Below, in pieces: positions 25,183 through 34,822 of a stretch of 40,503 nucleotides of DNA. The notes under the pieces were generated by a model. That model saw nothing but the letters and a program-made list of their open reading frames with translations. It was not told where the DNA came from and made no database searches. Source of the DNA: Alphaproteobacteria bacterium (GTDB lineage Bacteria; Pseudomonadota; Alphaproteobacteria; Rhizobiales; Hyphomicrobiaceae); NCBI GenBank assembly GCA_019137195.1, contig JAGVSR010000071.1:1-40503 (forward strand), given 5' to 3'. Within the stretch, counting starts at the first letter, position 1. Every line of letters starts with the position of its first letter. A program made the position numbers and the translations under genes.

Positions 25183-25788
25183 ATGAGCGCACGCTCTGTA
25201 ATCTTCATCGTACTCGGGCTCGTAGTCGGCGTCGCCGCAGCCGACATGATCCTGACCCGCATGCTGACGCCCCCGACGTCCGGCTCCGCCGTATCGGAGG
25301 GCAAGGTCGCAATCGGCGGCCCGTTCAAGCTCGTCGACGGCGCCGGCCGCGCCGTCACCGAGAAGGACTTCGCCGGCAAGCCGATGCTCGTCTACTTCGG
25401 CTACACGAACTGCCCTGACATTTGTCCTGCCGGGTTGCAAATCATTGCCCAAGCGCTCGACAAGCTCGGTCCCAAGGCCGGCAACATTTCCGTGCTCTTT
25501 GTGACCCTCGATCCCGAGCGCGACACGTCGAAGGTGCTGAGCGAGTTCGTCGCGAGCTTCGACCCGCGCATCGTCGGCCTCACCGGCACGACGGAGGAGA
25601 TCGACGCCGTCGCGAAGGCCTATCGCGTCTATCACAAGAAAGTAGAGAACGAAGGTGCCGGAGGACGTTACAGCGTCGACCACACCGGCTTCATGTATCT
25701 CATGGACGGCAAGGGCGATTACCTCCAGCATTTCCCGCACAACGTCTCGGTGGAAAATCTGGCCGGCGCGTTGTCCAAGCAATTGTAA
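25183..25788 (+). CDS. SCO1/SenC/PrrC family copper chaperone
   Basis: Thioredoxin-fold protein of 201 residues anchored by an N-terminal helix (SVIFIVLGLVVGVAAADMIL) with the domain in the periplasm. Copper ligands are Cys77 and Cys81 (TNCPDIC) and His167 (VDHTGF). The family loads copper into the CuA site of cytochrome c oxidase. ATG at 25183 is chosen; the frame extends to 25117 without a better start. It is divergent from regB, a conserved arrangement (senC/prrC beside reg/prr genes) that fits a coupling between oxidase assembly and redox signalling. Confidence 0.92.
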   Translation: MSARSVIFIVLGLVVGVAAADMILTRMLTPPTSGSAVSEGKVAIGGPFKLVDGAGRAVTEKDFAGKPMLVYFGYTNCPDICPAGLQIIAQALDKLGPKAGNISVLFVTLDPERDTSKVLSEFVASFDPRIVGLTGTTEEIDAVAKAYRVYHKKVENEGAGGRYSVDHTGFMYLMDGKGDYLQHFPHNVSVENLAGALSKQL

Positions 25789-25976
25789 GAACGTCTCAAC
25801 TTTTTGGTTTCCCGCGAATCAGTGCATCCTCCCGCACGCGAATAAGGTCCTTCGAAGGCAGGAGGCGGCAGGGCGATAGTCCTTCCGCTCGCCAGTCTGG
25901 GGGACCGGCCGCTCGCCAGAGCGGCGACGATGGCGCCGGAACGAACCGGCCCGCTCGGACAGGGGGACAGGGACTG

Positions 25977-27398
25977 ATGCTCTATCACTGGTATGAGCTG
26001 GGCCACGCTGCGGTCCGGCCCGCACGGGTTGCGGCCGGTTCGGCCAAGCTCTTTTTCGGCCATCCGCTGAACCCGCTGTCCCACACCATGTTCGGCCGCC
26101 ATGCCGCCGCCGCCTCCGAGGTGTTCGAGCGCACCACGCGCCGCTACCTCAAGCCGTCGTTCGAGCTGCCGGTGACGGCCGTCGACGGCGCGACGGTCGC
26201 TGTCACCGAGGAGATCGTGTGGGAGCGGCCCTTCTGCCGCCTTCTCCATTTCAAGCGTGACCTGCCCGAGGGACGAGCGCGCGACCCGCGTCTCCTCCTC
26301 GTCGCGCCGATGTCCGGCCACTTTTCGACGCTGCTCCGCGGCACCGTGGAGGCGCTGCTCCCCGATCATGACGTCTATATCACCGACTGGCAGGACGCGC
26401 GCGAGGTGCCTCTTACCGCAGGCGCCTTCGGCCTCGACGACTACATCGACTATGTACGCCTGATGCTCTCCCATCTCGGCCGCGGTACCCACGTGTTCGC
26501 CGTCTGCCAGCCGGGCGTGCCCGTGATGTCGGCGCTCGCGCTCATGGAGGAGGACGATGACCCGGCGCTTCCCGCGAGCGTTATCCTCGCCGGCAGCCCC
26601 ATCGACACGCGTGTGAGCCCAACTCTCGTCAACTCTGTCGCCGAGACCCGCGGCACCAACTGGTTCCGTAACAATGTCATCGCCAACGTGCCGTGGCCGT
26701 TAGCGGGTGCCGGCCGCGCCGTCTATCCGGGCTTCCTGCAGCTCACCGGCTTCATGTCGATGAACATCGACCGCCACGCCACGGCGCACAACGACCTCTT
26801 CCTAGATCTCGTGCGCGGTGACGGCGATTCCGCCGAGAAGCATCGCACATTCTACGACGAGTACCTGGCGGTGATGGACCTCTCCGCCGAGTTCTACCTC
26901 GACACCATCGACCGTGTGTTCGTACGCCATCTCCTGCCCCAGGGCGAGATGACCCATCGTGGCCGTCCGGTCTGCCTCGACGCCGTCAGGAGGACGCCGC
27001 TCTTCACGATCGAGGGCGAGAAGGACGACATCACCGGTCTCGGCCAGTGCCGAGCCGCGCTCGACCTCTGCACCGCCCTCGACTCGGACGCGAAGCAGCA
27101 TTTCGAATGTCCCGGCGTCGGCCACTACGGCACCTTCAACGGCTCGCGCTTCCGCGCCGAGATCCTGCCGCGCATCGCCGCCTTCGTACGCCGGCACGAG
27201 ACTGCACCTGTCATGGACAATGCCGGCGAGCCGAGCCTCGCGACCGCAGAAGCAATGCTCGACGCGTTCTTCCCCGAGCCCGTTGTCGGCGCGCACACGA
27301 CCTCGGCCGATGAGGCTGCGCGACGGTCGTTCCGCATGTTCGCGCGCGCCGGACGCCTCATTGTGGAGGGTCTCTTTCCGACTCGCAGCGAGAGCTGA
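25977..27398 (+). CDS. phaZ: Intracellular polyhydroxyalkanoate depolymerase
   Basis: Mobilises stored poly(3-hydroxybutyrate); 473 residues. It belongs to the intracellular PhaZ family with a cysteine nucleophile: Cys177 in VFAVCQPGVPVMSAL replaces the usual serine. The likely Asp lies in TIEGEKDDITG and the His in CPGVGHYGTFNG. The N-terminal MLYHWYELGHAAVRPAR and the FGHPLNPLSHT segment are family hallmarks. Beyond the conserved end (IAAFVRRHE) there are about 65 further residues, including TAEAMLDAFFPEP, longer than typical ~410-residue homologues. ATG at 25977 follows AGGGGGACAGGG. The frame is open to 25422, but that part overlaps sco and is not coding. No PHA synthase is in the window. 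Confidence 0.9.
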   Translation: MLYHWYELGHAAVRPARVAAGSAKLFFGHPLNPLSHTMFGRHAAAASEVFERTTRRYLKPSFELPVTAVDGATVAVTEEIVWERPFCRLLHFKRDLPEGRARDPRLLLVAPMSGHFSTLLRGTVEALLPDHDVYITDWQDAREVPLTAGAFGLDDYIDYVRLMLSHLGRGTHVFAVCQPGVPVMSALALMEEDDDPALPASVILAGSPIDTRVSPTLVNSVAETRGTNWFRNNVIANVPWPLAGAGRAVYPGFLQLTGFMSMNIDRHATAHNDLFLDLVRGDGDSAEKHRTFYDEYLAVMDLSAEFYLDTIDRVFVRHLLPQGEMTHRGRPVCLDAVRRTPLFTIEGEKDDITGLGQCRAALDLCTALDSDAKQHFECPGVGHYGTFNGSRFRAEILPRIAAFVRRHETAPVMDNAGEPSLATAEAMLDAFFPEPVVGAHTTSADEAARRSFRMFARAGRLIVEGLFPTRSES

Positions 27399-27441
27399 AA
27401 CGCAGACCCGGTGCCGATCGCAGCTGCGGCTGCTGCAACTG

Positions 27442-27455
27442 CATACGATCGTATG
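27442..27455. promoter_or_regulatory. 14-base perfect palindrome upstream of the metallopeptidase gene
   Basis: CATACGATCGTATG is its own complement. It lies 230 bases before the ATG at 27685, in a 286-base gap after phaZ. A second, interrupted inverted repeat, GCAACA-CT-TGTTGC, is at 27494-27507. Either could be an operator; no regulator gene is nearby. Confidence 0.3.
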
Positions 27456-27684
27456 GCTCCGTGGCCGCGGCACGATTGAAATGGGGCCATCGCGCAACAC
27501 TTGTTGCTCCACGAGCGACAGGTTACATCATTAGGGCTGGTCTCGGGTCGCGCGAACGCGTTACACACCTCTCGTGCGTGCTTCGCCGCTGCTGCTCGAG
27601 CGTGTTCGAGCAACGCTCTGCCCCGGCGGCGGAGTGCTCGCGATGCATACATCGCACCTATTTTGTCGGCATCGGGGGAGCTTC

Positions 27685-28422
27685 ATGCGGCAGGCGAAGA
27701 GACCGTCGTCCATTGCGCTCAACCATGAGGGTTGCACGACCCTGGGCGCTCCGGTCGAGGTGCGCCGCCATCCTGCTGCACGCCGCCTGACGCTGCGCGT
27801 CAGCCGCACGCGACGCGCCATCATCGTTACCTTGCCGCCGCAGTGCGATCTCGACGAGGCCGACTCATTCATCAACCGCAATCTGGCCTGGGTGCGCGAG
27901 CGCCTCGAGAACCTGCCGCGCCCTGTCGCATTCGCCGACGGCGCCTTCATCCCTCTTCGCGGCACGACGCACCGCCTTGTCTTCACCGGCAAGCGAAGCG
28001 GCCTCGGCGTCGTCGGCCGGCTCATGCGACCGACATTCTCCGAGCTGCACGTCGCGGGCGACAAGGAGCACGCGCCGCGCCGTCTCCAGAAATGGCTCTA
28101 CGACGAGGCCCGCCGCGATCTCGACATCGCCGTAGCACGCCACGCGCGCGCATTGAAGCTGCGCCCTAAGAAGATCGTCGTCCGCGACCAGGCGAGCCGC
28201 TGGGGCTCGTGCTCGACCACCGGCGCGCTGTCGTTCTCCTGGCGTCTCGTCATGGCTCCGGCCCACATCCTCGACTACGTTGCCGCCCACGAGGTCGCAC
28301 ATCTTCAGGAGATGAATCACGGGCCCAAGTTCTGGGCCCTGGTGCGCCTCGCCTACCCCGATCTCGACCAGGCCAAGCGCTGGCTGCAGATCTACGGCAT
28401 GGACCTGCATCGGTACGGGTAG
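27685..28422 (+). CDS. YgjP-like M48-type metallopeptidase (DUF45)
   Basis: Predicted zinc metallopeptidase of 245 residues. It has the DUF45/YgjP layout: an N-terminal beta-rich part (VEVRRHPAARRLTLRVSRTR and AIIVTLPP), a middle helix region, then the family motif VRDQASRWGSCSTTGALSFSWRL and the catalytic HEVAHLQEMNHGPKFW (H-E-x2-H with a third His six residues on). It ends in WLQIYGMDLHRYG. No signal peptide, so cytoplasmic. Physiological substrate unknown. ATG at 27685 has GGGGGAG 4-5 bases upstream; a longer frame to 27574 is rejected. Converges on the penicillin-binding protein gene. Confidence 0.9.
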   Translation: MRQAKRPSSIALNHEGCTTLGAPVEVRRHPAARRLTLRVSRTRRAIIVTLPPQCDLDEADSFINRNLAWVRERLENLPRPVAFADGAFIPLRGTTHRLVFTGKRSGLGVVGRLMRPTFSELHVAGDKEHAPRRLQKWLYDEARRDLDIAVARHARALKLRPKKIVVRDQASRWGSCSTTGALSFSWRLVMAPAHILDYVAAHEVAHLQEMNHGPKFWALVRLAYPDLDQAKRWLQIYGMDLHRYG

Positions 28423-28503
28423 GCGCAGGGATATGACGATCGCACGAGGCCTCGCCGAAGCCTCGATGCCGCCTTCCAGCCTGGTCGCAGGCCGTCAAGC
28501 GAG

Positions 28504-30864
28504 CTATTGCAGCGGTCCACCCAACGTCATGAAACCTTCCGGCGGAAGTACGATGATCCGCTCCTGGACGGCCTCCGGACCGCGGGCGCCGATGCCGCGA
28601 TCCTCCGCCACGAGCGTACCGGCCCAAACGGACCCTGCGCCGGCCTGCGCGGGAGGCGCGCCAGGTGACGGCTTGCGTGGCGCCGCCCGCGCCTGCATTT
28701 GCGCCGGCACCCGAGGCTGCGTCGCATGCGGCACCGGGCGTTGCACATTGAGTTGGGCGGGCGGCATCAGCGCAAAGAAACGGCGCGTCAGCTCCGTCTG
28801 CTGTGCTGTCTCGGCCGCGCGGGACGGATGAGCCTGGGCCGTAGCGGTAGCCGGTGGAACCGTGCTGGCTGCAGCACTCGAGGGCAGCCACGCCTTCGCA
28901 CCCTGTGACGACGCGGTGACCGCAGCCGGCGGCGCATCGGGCAACAGCCCCGGCAACGGCGCCGGAGTCTTGCTGCCATGAGCCGCGCTCATGATCTCGC
29001 GCCAGATCGTGGCCGGCAGCCCGCCGCCCATGACACGGTTTGTCGGCTGCCCGTCGTCGTTGCCGAGCCACACGGCCGCGACCAGCGCCGACGTGTAGCC
29101 GACGAACCAGGCGTCACGGAAATCCTGGCTGGTGCCGGTCTTGCCGGCAGCCTGCCACTTGTCGAGCCGCGCCCGCTTGCCGGTGCCGTGCGCAACGGCG
29201 CCATTGAGCATGGCGTTCATCTCCGACACGTGTGCAGCGGCGAGCACCTGCTTCGGAGCCGGAGCCTCGCGCGTATAGAGCACCCGACCCGACGCGAGCC
29301 GGATCCTCCGCACGAGGTAAGGCTCGACGACGTGGCCCCCGTTTGCGAACGGGACATAGGCACCCGCGAGCTCGAGCATCGTCACCTCGGAAGCCCCGAG
29401 CGCGAGCGAGGCATCCTTCCGCAGATCCGATTGTATGCCGAGCCGCCTTGCGACCGCCGCTACCTTGGTCGCACCGGCATCGATGAGGAGCCGTGCCGCG
29501 ACCGTATTGACCGACTGCGCAAGTGCTTCCGCGAGAGTAATGGCACCCTGGTATTTCCCGTTATCGTTTTTCGGCGTCCAGCCTCCGACCTCGAGCGGCA
29601 GATCGTATACGAGAGACTGCGGCGTGAGACCCTTCTCGAGCGCTGCCAGATAGACAAAGGGCTTGAACGAGGAGCCTGGCTGACGCTTGGCCTTCAGCGC
29701 ACGATTGTACTGGCTCGCGTCGTAGGAGGCGCCGCCCACGAGCCCGCGGATTCCTCCGTCGGTGTCGAGCACCACGGCAGCGCCCTGGCTCACGGCAGCC
29801 ATCGAGCCGTCCTTCTCGATCGCCCTCTGCAGGCTCGCACTCGCGAGCCTTTGGATGCCGGGCTCGATCGTCGTGTCGATCACGATGTCGCCGCCCTCGG
29901 ACAGGCCGAGGCGCTGCACCTGCTCGAGAACCGCATCGACGACGTAGCCGGTGCCGGCCCGCTCGGCCTTGCCACCGTCGGAGAAGCGCACCGTATCGGC
30001 CAGCGCTTTCGCCTCCTCCTCCGGAGTGACGAGCCCGGCCGCGCGCATTTTCGAAATCACGCTGCGACCGCGCTCGATCGCCTGCACCGGATTGCTCGAC
30101 GGCGCGTACCGTGACGGCGCCTTGAGGAGGCCGGCGATCACTGCCGCCTCGGCCAGCGTCAGCTCCGAGGCGGACTTGTCGAAATACTTTCGTGCCGCCG
30201 CCTCGACCCCATAGGCGCCGCTCCCGAAATAGACCCGGTTGAGATAGAGCTCGAGGATCTCGGCCTTGCTCAGCCTGAGCTCGAGCCACAGCGCCATGAC
30301 GAGCTCCTGCGCCTTGCGCCCGAACGTGCGCTCGGAGGTGAGGAACATGTTCTTGGCCAGCTGCTGCGTCAGCGTCGAGCCGCCCTCGGTGATGCGGCCG
30401 GCCTTGAAATTGGCGATGACCGCGCGCGAGAGACCGGCCGGATCGAGGCCCCAGTGGCTCCAGAACCGGCGGTCCTCGGTCGCCAGCACCGCGTTGGTGA
30501 TACGCTCGGGAATAAGCTCGAACGGAACATAGGCCGGCACACCGCCCCGCTCGGCGATGACCGATCCGTCGCGTGCGAGCACGCGCACGAGCGGCTCGCC
30601 GGCGTTGCGCCGGTAGGCGAGCGGGTCCGGGAACCTCAGCGTGAAATAAATGAGGAGTGTTCCGATGACGGCCGCCGACACGGTGGCCGCGATGCCGAGA
30701 CAGCCGAGTGTGACGCGCCACCGCAGCGGCAGGCTGCGGATAAGGCTCTTGGCAGGCTTGGTCGCGGCATTTGCAGCCGCGGCGCTTTCGGCCAGCACCT
30801 TGGCGATGATGCTCTGCAGCTGCGGCTGCGCTGGCTCCGGCTTCTTGTCGGTGAACAAACGCAT
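28504..30864 (-). CDS. Class A penicillin-binding protein (glycosyltransferase/transpeptidase)
   Basis: Bifunctional peptidoglycan synthase of 786 residues. Helix anchor at about 50-76. The GT51 domain starts at ATEDRRFWSHWGLDPAG (catalytic Glu130), then GGSTLTQQLAKNMFLTSERT and KAEILELYLNRVYFG. The transpeptidase domain has Ser398-x-x-Lys401 (PGSSFKPF), Ser451-Val-Asn (AQSVNTVAARL) and Lys575-Thr-Gly-Thr (AGKTGTSQDFRDAWFVGYT). From about 645 the tail is Ala/Pro/Gln-rich and disordered, ending in VLPPEGFMTLGGPLQ. PBP1A-like, though shorter than classic MrcA and without its inserted OB-type domain. ATG at 30864; monocistronic or first in its unit. Confidence 0.94.
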   Translation of the reverse strand: MRLFTDKKPEPAQPQLQSIIAKVLAESAAAANAATKPAKSLIRSLPLRWRVTLGCLGIAATVSAAVIGTLLIYFTLRFPDPLAYRRNAGEPLVRVLARDGSVIAERGGVPAYVPFELIPERITNAVLATEDRRFWSHWGLDPAGLSRAVIANFKAGRITEGGSTLTQQLAKNMFLTSERTFGRKAQELVMALWLELRLSKAEILELYLNRVYFGSGAYGVEAAARKYFDKSASELTLAEAAVIAGLLKAPSRYAPSSNPVQAIERGRSVISKMRAAGLVTPEEEAKALADTVRFSDGGKAERAGTGYVVDAVLEQVQRLGLSEGGDIVIDTTIEPGIQRLASASLQRAIEKDGSMAAVSQGAAVVLDTDGGIRGLVGGASYDASQYNRALKAKRQPGSSFKPFVYLAALEKGLTPQSLVYDLPLEVGGWTPKNDNGKYQGAITLAEALAQSVNTVAARLLIDAGATKVAAVARRLGIQSDLRKDASLALGASEVTMLELAGAYVPFANGGHVVEPYLVRRIRLASGRVLYTREAPAPKQVLAAAHVSEMNAMLNGAVAHGTGKRARLDKWQAAGKTGTSQDFRDAWFVGYTSALVAAVWLGNDDGQPTNRVMGGGLPATIWREIMSAAHGSKTPAPLPGLLPDAPPAAVTASSQGAKAWLPSSAAASTVPPATATAQAHPSRAAETAQQTELTRRFFALMPPAQLNVQRPVPHATQPRVPAQMQARAAPRKPSPGAPPAQAGAGSVWAGTLVAEDRGIGARGPEAVQERIIVLPPEGFMTLGGPLQ

Positions 30865-31000
30865 ATTCCAGCCCGTACGCCTACAATTCGGGTTGGACCG
30901 GCAAAGCCGATCGGGCTCGTGACGTGCGTCGCGAGCCAGCCTCCGACTGTAAGGAGCGAGCGCTAAGGCCGGGTTAACCTTGAAAAGCCGTCAATGCCGG

Positions 31001-31294
31001 CTATCGGCGTCCGATCAGCGCGCCGACCAGCCCGCCGAGAAGGCCGAGCACGATCCGGGCCCCGATCGTGAAGAACATGAACAGCAGCTGCCGCTCCTCG
31101 AGCAGCAGCTCGACCCAAATGTTGTACTTGGGATCGAGACCCGTCGAGGTGATGACGGCCTTGAGGTCGCGCGCCCAGCCGAGCATCGCTGACAGCCGCT
31201 CTGGTGATTCATATCCGACGAAGGCCAGAGCCACGGCGCCGAGAATGAGCGAGAAGAAGAGCGTACCGGTCGAAAACAGAAGGCGCAGCAGCAT
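31001..31294 (-). CDS. Small two-helix membrane protein, unknown function
   Basis: Protein of 97 residues with a hydrophobic N-terminal helix (LLFSTGTLFFSLILGAVALAF), a polar middle (residues about 25-68, with LGWARDLKAVITSTGLDPKYN) and a second hydrophobic segment ending in IGARIVLGLLGGLVGALIGRR. The topology is probably two membrane passes. I recognise no family. ATG at 31294 has GGGGGAC a few bases upstream; the frame extends to 31333 without good support. It lies 136 bases upstream of the penicillin-binding protein gene on the same strand, so it may be cotranscribed. GC3-biased codons support a real gene. Confidence 0.65.
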   Translation of the reverse strand: MLLRLLFSTGTLFFSLILGAVALAFVGYESPERLSAMLGWARDLKAVITSTGLDPKYNIWVELLLEERQLLFMFFTIGARIVLGLLGGLVGALIGRR

Positions 31295-31494
31295 CACGTC
31301 CCCCGGGAAGCCGCCGGAACAGCCGCCCGGCATGACTGGAAGACTAGCACGCGTCGCAACAGCGTCAATTTTTGGGCATTCAGGCGACGCAGCACCGGCT
31401 GCGGCCAGAACGACCGACGAGACGAGCCCGTAGCCCTAGACCGAAAGAGTCCCCGGACGAGGCGGGGTCCGCAACGCGGCCGGGTGCATAGCAG

Positions 31495-31530
31495 AACGGG
31501 GCGGCGCCCGCTTCCGAGCGCCACCCCGTT
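31495..31530. terminator. Orphan strong hairpin
   Basis: AACGGGGCGGCGC (31495-31507) pairs with GCGCCACCCCGTT (31518-31530) over 13 positions with one mismatch; the loop is 10 bases. No annotated gene ends here on either strand. On the minus strand it lies about 100 bases beyond a promoter-like sequence, so it could end a short transcript; the U-tract is weak. Confidence 0.4.
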
Positions 31531-31619
31531 TGGTCTCCCTAGACTTGGGCCTTTGTTCTCGTGGTGCGCTGGCCCTTGTGCGTCACCGTTGCGCCGGACA
31601 ATGTTGAAGGAGGCGCCTC

Positions 31620-31664
31620 ATGTCAAGCGGCAGCGCACCTAAAATTATGCTGCTCTGCGGTTGA
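31620..31664 (+). CDS. Candidate 14-residue leader peptide or micro-ORF
   Basis: ATG at 31620 is preceded at 6 bases by AAGGAGG (31607-31613), one of the strongest ribosome-binding sequences in the window, and the frame encodes MSSGSAPKIMLLCG then TGA. It lies 183 bases upstream of coaBC. The KIMLLCG part loosely resembles the CoaBC N-terminus (KRVLLIIGG), which may be chance. There is no run of one amino acid as in classic attenuator peptides. The same bases carry a minus-strand -35-like TTGACA, so the purpose of the site is ambiguous. Confidence 0.25.
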   Translation: MSSGSAPKIMLLCG

Positions 31665-31847
31665 CTTCACGCGAATCCGCAGCGCCCATAGGTCGCTCGC
31701 CGCCGATCGATCTCCTGGCGGTGATCCCTGTCCGGAAGGGCAAAACCGACGCAATCGGCAAGGCTCGGGCTGGCTCGACCCTCCCCTCCACTGTGCTATG
31801 CTGCACCGCTCCTCCCCGTCCGATCCAGCGCCAGCCGGCCTCCTCCC

Positions 31848-33110
31848 ATGAAACGCGTACTTCTCATCATCGGCGGCGGCATCGCCGCCTACAAGAGCCT
31901 CGACCTCGTCCGCCGGCTGCGCGAGCGCGGCTACGCGGTACGCGTCGTGCTGACCCAGGCTGCCCAGTCGTTCGTCACTCCGCTCACGGCCGGCGCGTTG
32001 ACCAATGAGCGGGTCTTCACGGATCTGTTCGACCTCGACGATGAGCGCGAGATCGGCCACATCCGTCTCTCCCGCGAGACGGACCTGATCGTGATCGCGC
32101 CAGCGACCGCCGATCTCCTCGCCAAGATGGCCGGCGGTCATGCGAACGACCTCGCCACCGCCGTGCTGCTCGCGACCGACAAGCCGGTCCTCGCGGCTCC
32201 CGCCATGAACCCGCGCATGTGGCTCCATCCCGCCACCCGCCGCAATGTCGACCAGTTGCAGCGTGACGGCATCCACTTTGTCGGCCCCAACAGCGGCGAG
32301 ATGGCCGAGCGCGGCGAAGCCGGCCCCGGCCGCATGGCCGAGCCGCTTGAGATCGTGGCCTCGATCGAGCGCGTCATGGCCATCTCGCAGCCGGGCGCTC
32401 ACGGCCAGACTCCCCAGAAGGGCGACCCTAACCTGCACGCCGCGACCCTGGCCGGCCGCCACGTGCTCGTCACCAGCGGGCCGACGCACGAGCCGCTCGA
32501 CCCCGTGCGCTACATCGCCAACCGCTCGTCGGGAAAGCAGGGCCACGCGATCGCGGCCGCCGCTGCCCGTCGCGGGGCCCGCGTGACGCTTGTTTCAGGC
32601 CCGGTCGCAATCCCCGATCCCGAGGGCGTCACCACCGTCCACGTCGAGACCGCGGACGAAATGCTGAAGGCCGTCGAGGCAGCCCTCCCCGCCGACATCG
32701 GCATTTTCGCCGCCGCGGTCGCGGATTGGCGCGTCGCCAGCGCCGCCACCGAGAAGATCAAGAAGGACCCCAGATCCCGCGCACCCGCGCTCGCGCTCGT
32801 CGAGAACCCGGACATCCTGCGCACCATTGCCGGCGCCGGCGCCGCCCGTCCGGGCCTCCTCATCGGCTTTGCCGCCGAGACCCAGAACGTGGTCGAGCAC
32901 GCGAAGAAGAAGCGCAAGAGCAAGGGCGCCGACTGGATCGTCGCCAACGACGTCTCGCCAGCGACCGACGTCATGGGCGGCGACAGGAACACCATCCACC
33001 TCGTCACCGAGACGGGCCTCGAGGACTGGCCGCAGATGGACAAGCACGAGGTCGCCGATCGCCTGATCGAGCGCGCCGCCCGCCACCTCGAGAAGTTCAG
33101 GGAGCTTTGA
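31848..33110 (+). CDS. coaBC: Bifunctional phosphopantothenoylcysteine decarboxylase/phosphopantothenate-cysteine ligase
   Basis: Two steps of coenzyme A synthesis in one flavoprotein of 420 residues. The CoaC half (1-180) has [16 protein letters not shown] for FMN, catalytic His71 ([12 protein letters not shown]) and the PAMNPRMW loop (Asn121). The CoaB half (about 200-420) has [27 protein letters not shown] and AAAVADWR, then [10 protein letters not shown] and ANDV. Where E. coli CoaC has the active-site Cys158 (ACGDIGPGRM), this protein reads [11 protein letters not shown], so that cysteine is absent; I believe other alphaproteobacterial homologues look the same. The stop overlaps the dut start (TGATG). 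Confidence 0.94.
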   Translation: MKRVLLIIGGGIAAYKSLDLVRRLRERGYAVRVVLTQAAQSFVTPLTAGALTNERVFTDLFDLDDEREIGHIRLSRETDLIVIAPATADLLAKMAGGHANDLATAVLLATDKPVLAAPAMNPRMWLHPATRRNVDQLQRDGIHFVGPNSGEMAERGEAGPGRMAEPLEIVASIERVMAISQPGAHGQTPQKGDPNLHAATLAGRHVLVTSGPTHEPLDPVRYIANRSSGKQGHAIAAAAARRGARVTLVSGPVAIPDPEGVTTVHVETADEMLKAVEAALPADIGIFAAAVADWRVASAATEKIKKDPRSRAPALALVENPDILRTIAGAGAARPGLLIGFAAETQNVVEHAKKKRKSKGADWIVANDVSPATDVMGGDRNTIHLVTETGLEDWPQMDKHEVADRLIERAARHLEKFREL

Positions 33111-33718
33111 TGGCCAAGTCCACCCGGCGACGCGGGCTGACCGTTCGCGTCCAGCAACTGCCGCACGCCGAGGGCCTGCCGCTTCCCGCCTACCAGACGG
33201 CGCAATCGGCCGGCCTCGACCTCATGGCTGCCGTACCGGCGACGCACCCCGTGCGGTTGAGGCCGGGAGCCAGCGCGCTGATCGAGACCGGACTCGTGCT
33301 CGAGCTGCCGGCGGGCACCGAGGGCCAGGTCCGGCCGCGCTCGGGCCTCGCAGCCAGGCACGCCGTCACGGTCTTGAACAGCCCCGGCACGATCGACGCC
33401 GACTACCGCGGCGAGGTCAAGGTCATCCTCATCAACCTCGGCCAAAAGCCGTTCAAGGTCGCCCGCGGCGAGCGCATCGCCCAGCTCGTCGTGGCACCCG
33501 TGATCCAGGCCCGCCTGAGGGTTGTAGCGGCCGTTAGCGAGACCGGCCGCGGCTCCGGCGGCTTCGGCTCGACGGGCACCTCGGCAGCCGCGCGATCCCG
33601 CGGCGGGCGCACAAAAAAGAAGTCCATGCCCAAGCGGCTCGCGAGCACGAAGCGGGCCGCCCGCAAACCCGCTGCCGAGCGGAGAGGAGGTGCGCGGCGG
33701 CGGCAGCTGGCGAAATAG
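33110..33718 (+). CDS. dut: dUTP diphosphatase with basic C-terminal tail
   Basis: Trimeric dUTPase that hydrolyses dUTP to dUMP; 202 residues. All five motifs are present: SAGLDLMAA (I), [10 protein letters not shown] (II), [17 protein letters not shown] (III), [13 protein letters not shown] (IV) and the P-loop-like [10 protein letters not shown] (V). The domain normally ends a few residues after motif V. Here about 45 more residues follow, rich in Lys, Arg and Ala (including [11 protein letters not shown] and [12 protein letters not shown]), suggesting nucleic-acid or membrane contact. ATG at 33110 shares one base with the coaBC stop; dut beside coaBC is a common bacterial pairing. Longer frames upstream lie within coaBC and are not used. 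Confidence 0.94.
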   Translation: MAKSTRRRGLTVRVQQLPHAEGLPLPAYQTAQSAGLDLMAAVPATHPVRLRPGASALIETGLVLELPAGTEGQVRPRSGLAARHAVTVLNSPGTIDADYRGEVKVILINLGQKPFKVARGERIAQLVVAPVIQARLRVVAAVSETGRGSGGFGSTGTSAAARSRGGRTKKKSMPKRLASTKRAARKPAAERRGGARRRQLAK

Positions 33719-33826
33719 ATTTCTACATCTGGTGATTTGAGCCCGATCTGATAGAAGGCTATTCCATCACACCCCCGCCCGCCGACGACGGCTGGGCCCA
33801 AGAAAACTCACGCCGGATCTCACGCC

Positions 33827-34810
<984 letters not shown>

Positions 34811-34822
<12 letters not shown>

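Larger units (their letters stand above)
31295..31847. other. Structured intergenic region, possible small RNA and micro-ORF
   Basis: About 550 bases between the divergent small membrane protein gene and coaBC. It holds a 13-base imperfect hairpin (31495-31530), a GC hairpin CCCCG/CGGGG just before it, a minus-strand TTGACA-N17-CATTGT pair (31626-31598), a 10-base palindrome GAGGCGCCTC and a 14-codon frame with a strong ribosome-binding site (31620-31664). The last 180 bases before coaBC show only TGTGCTATGCT near 31795, a possible extended -10 element. No conventional gene is present. Confidence 0.45.

Noticed and set aside
25422-25976. N-terminal extension of the PHA depolymerase frame to 658 residues
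   Set aside because: The first part overlaps sco in another frame; the family start and a ribosome-binding site are at 25977.
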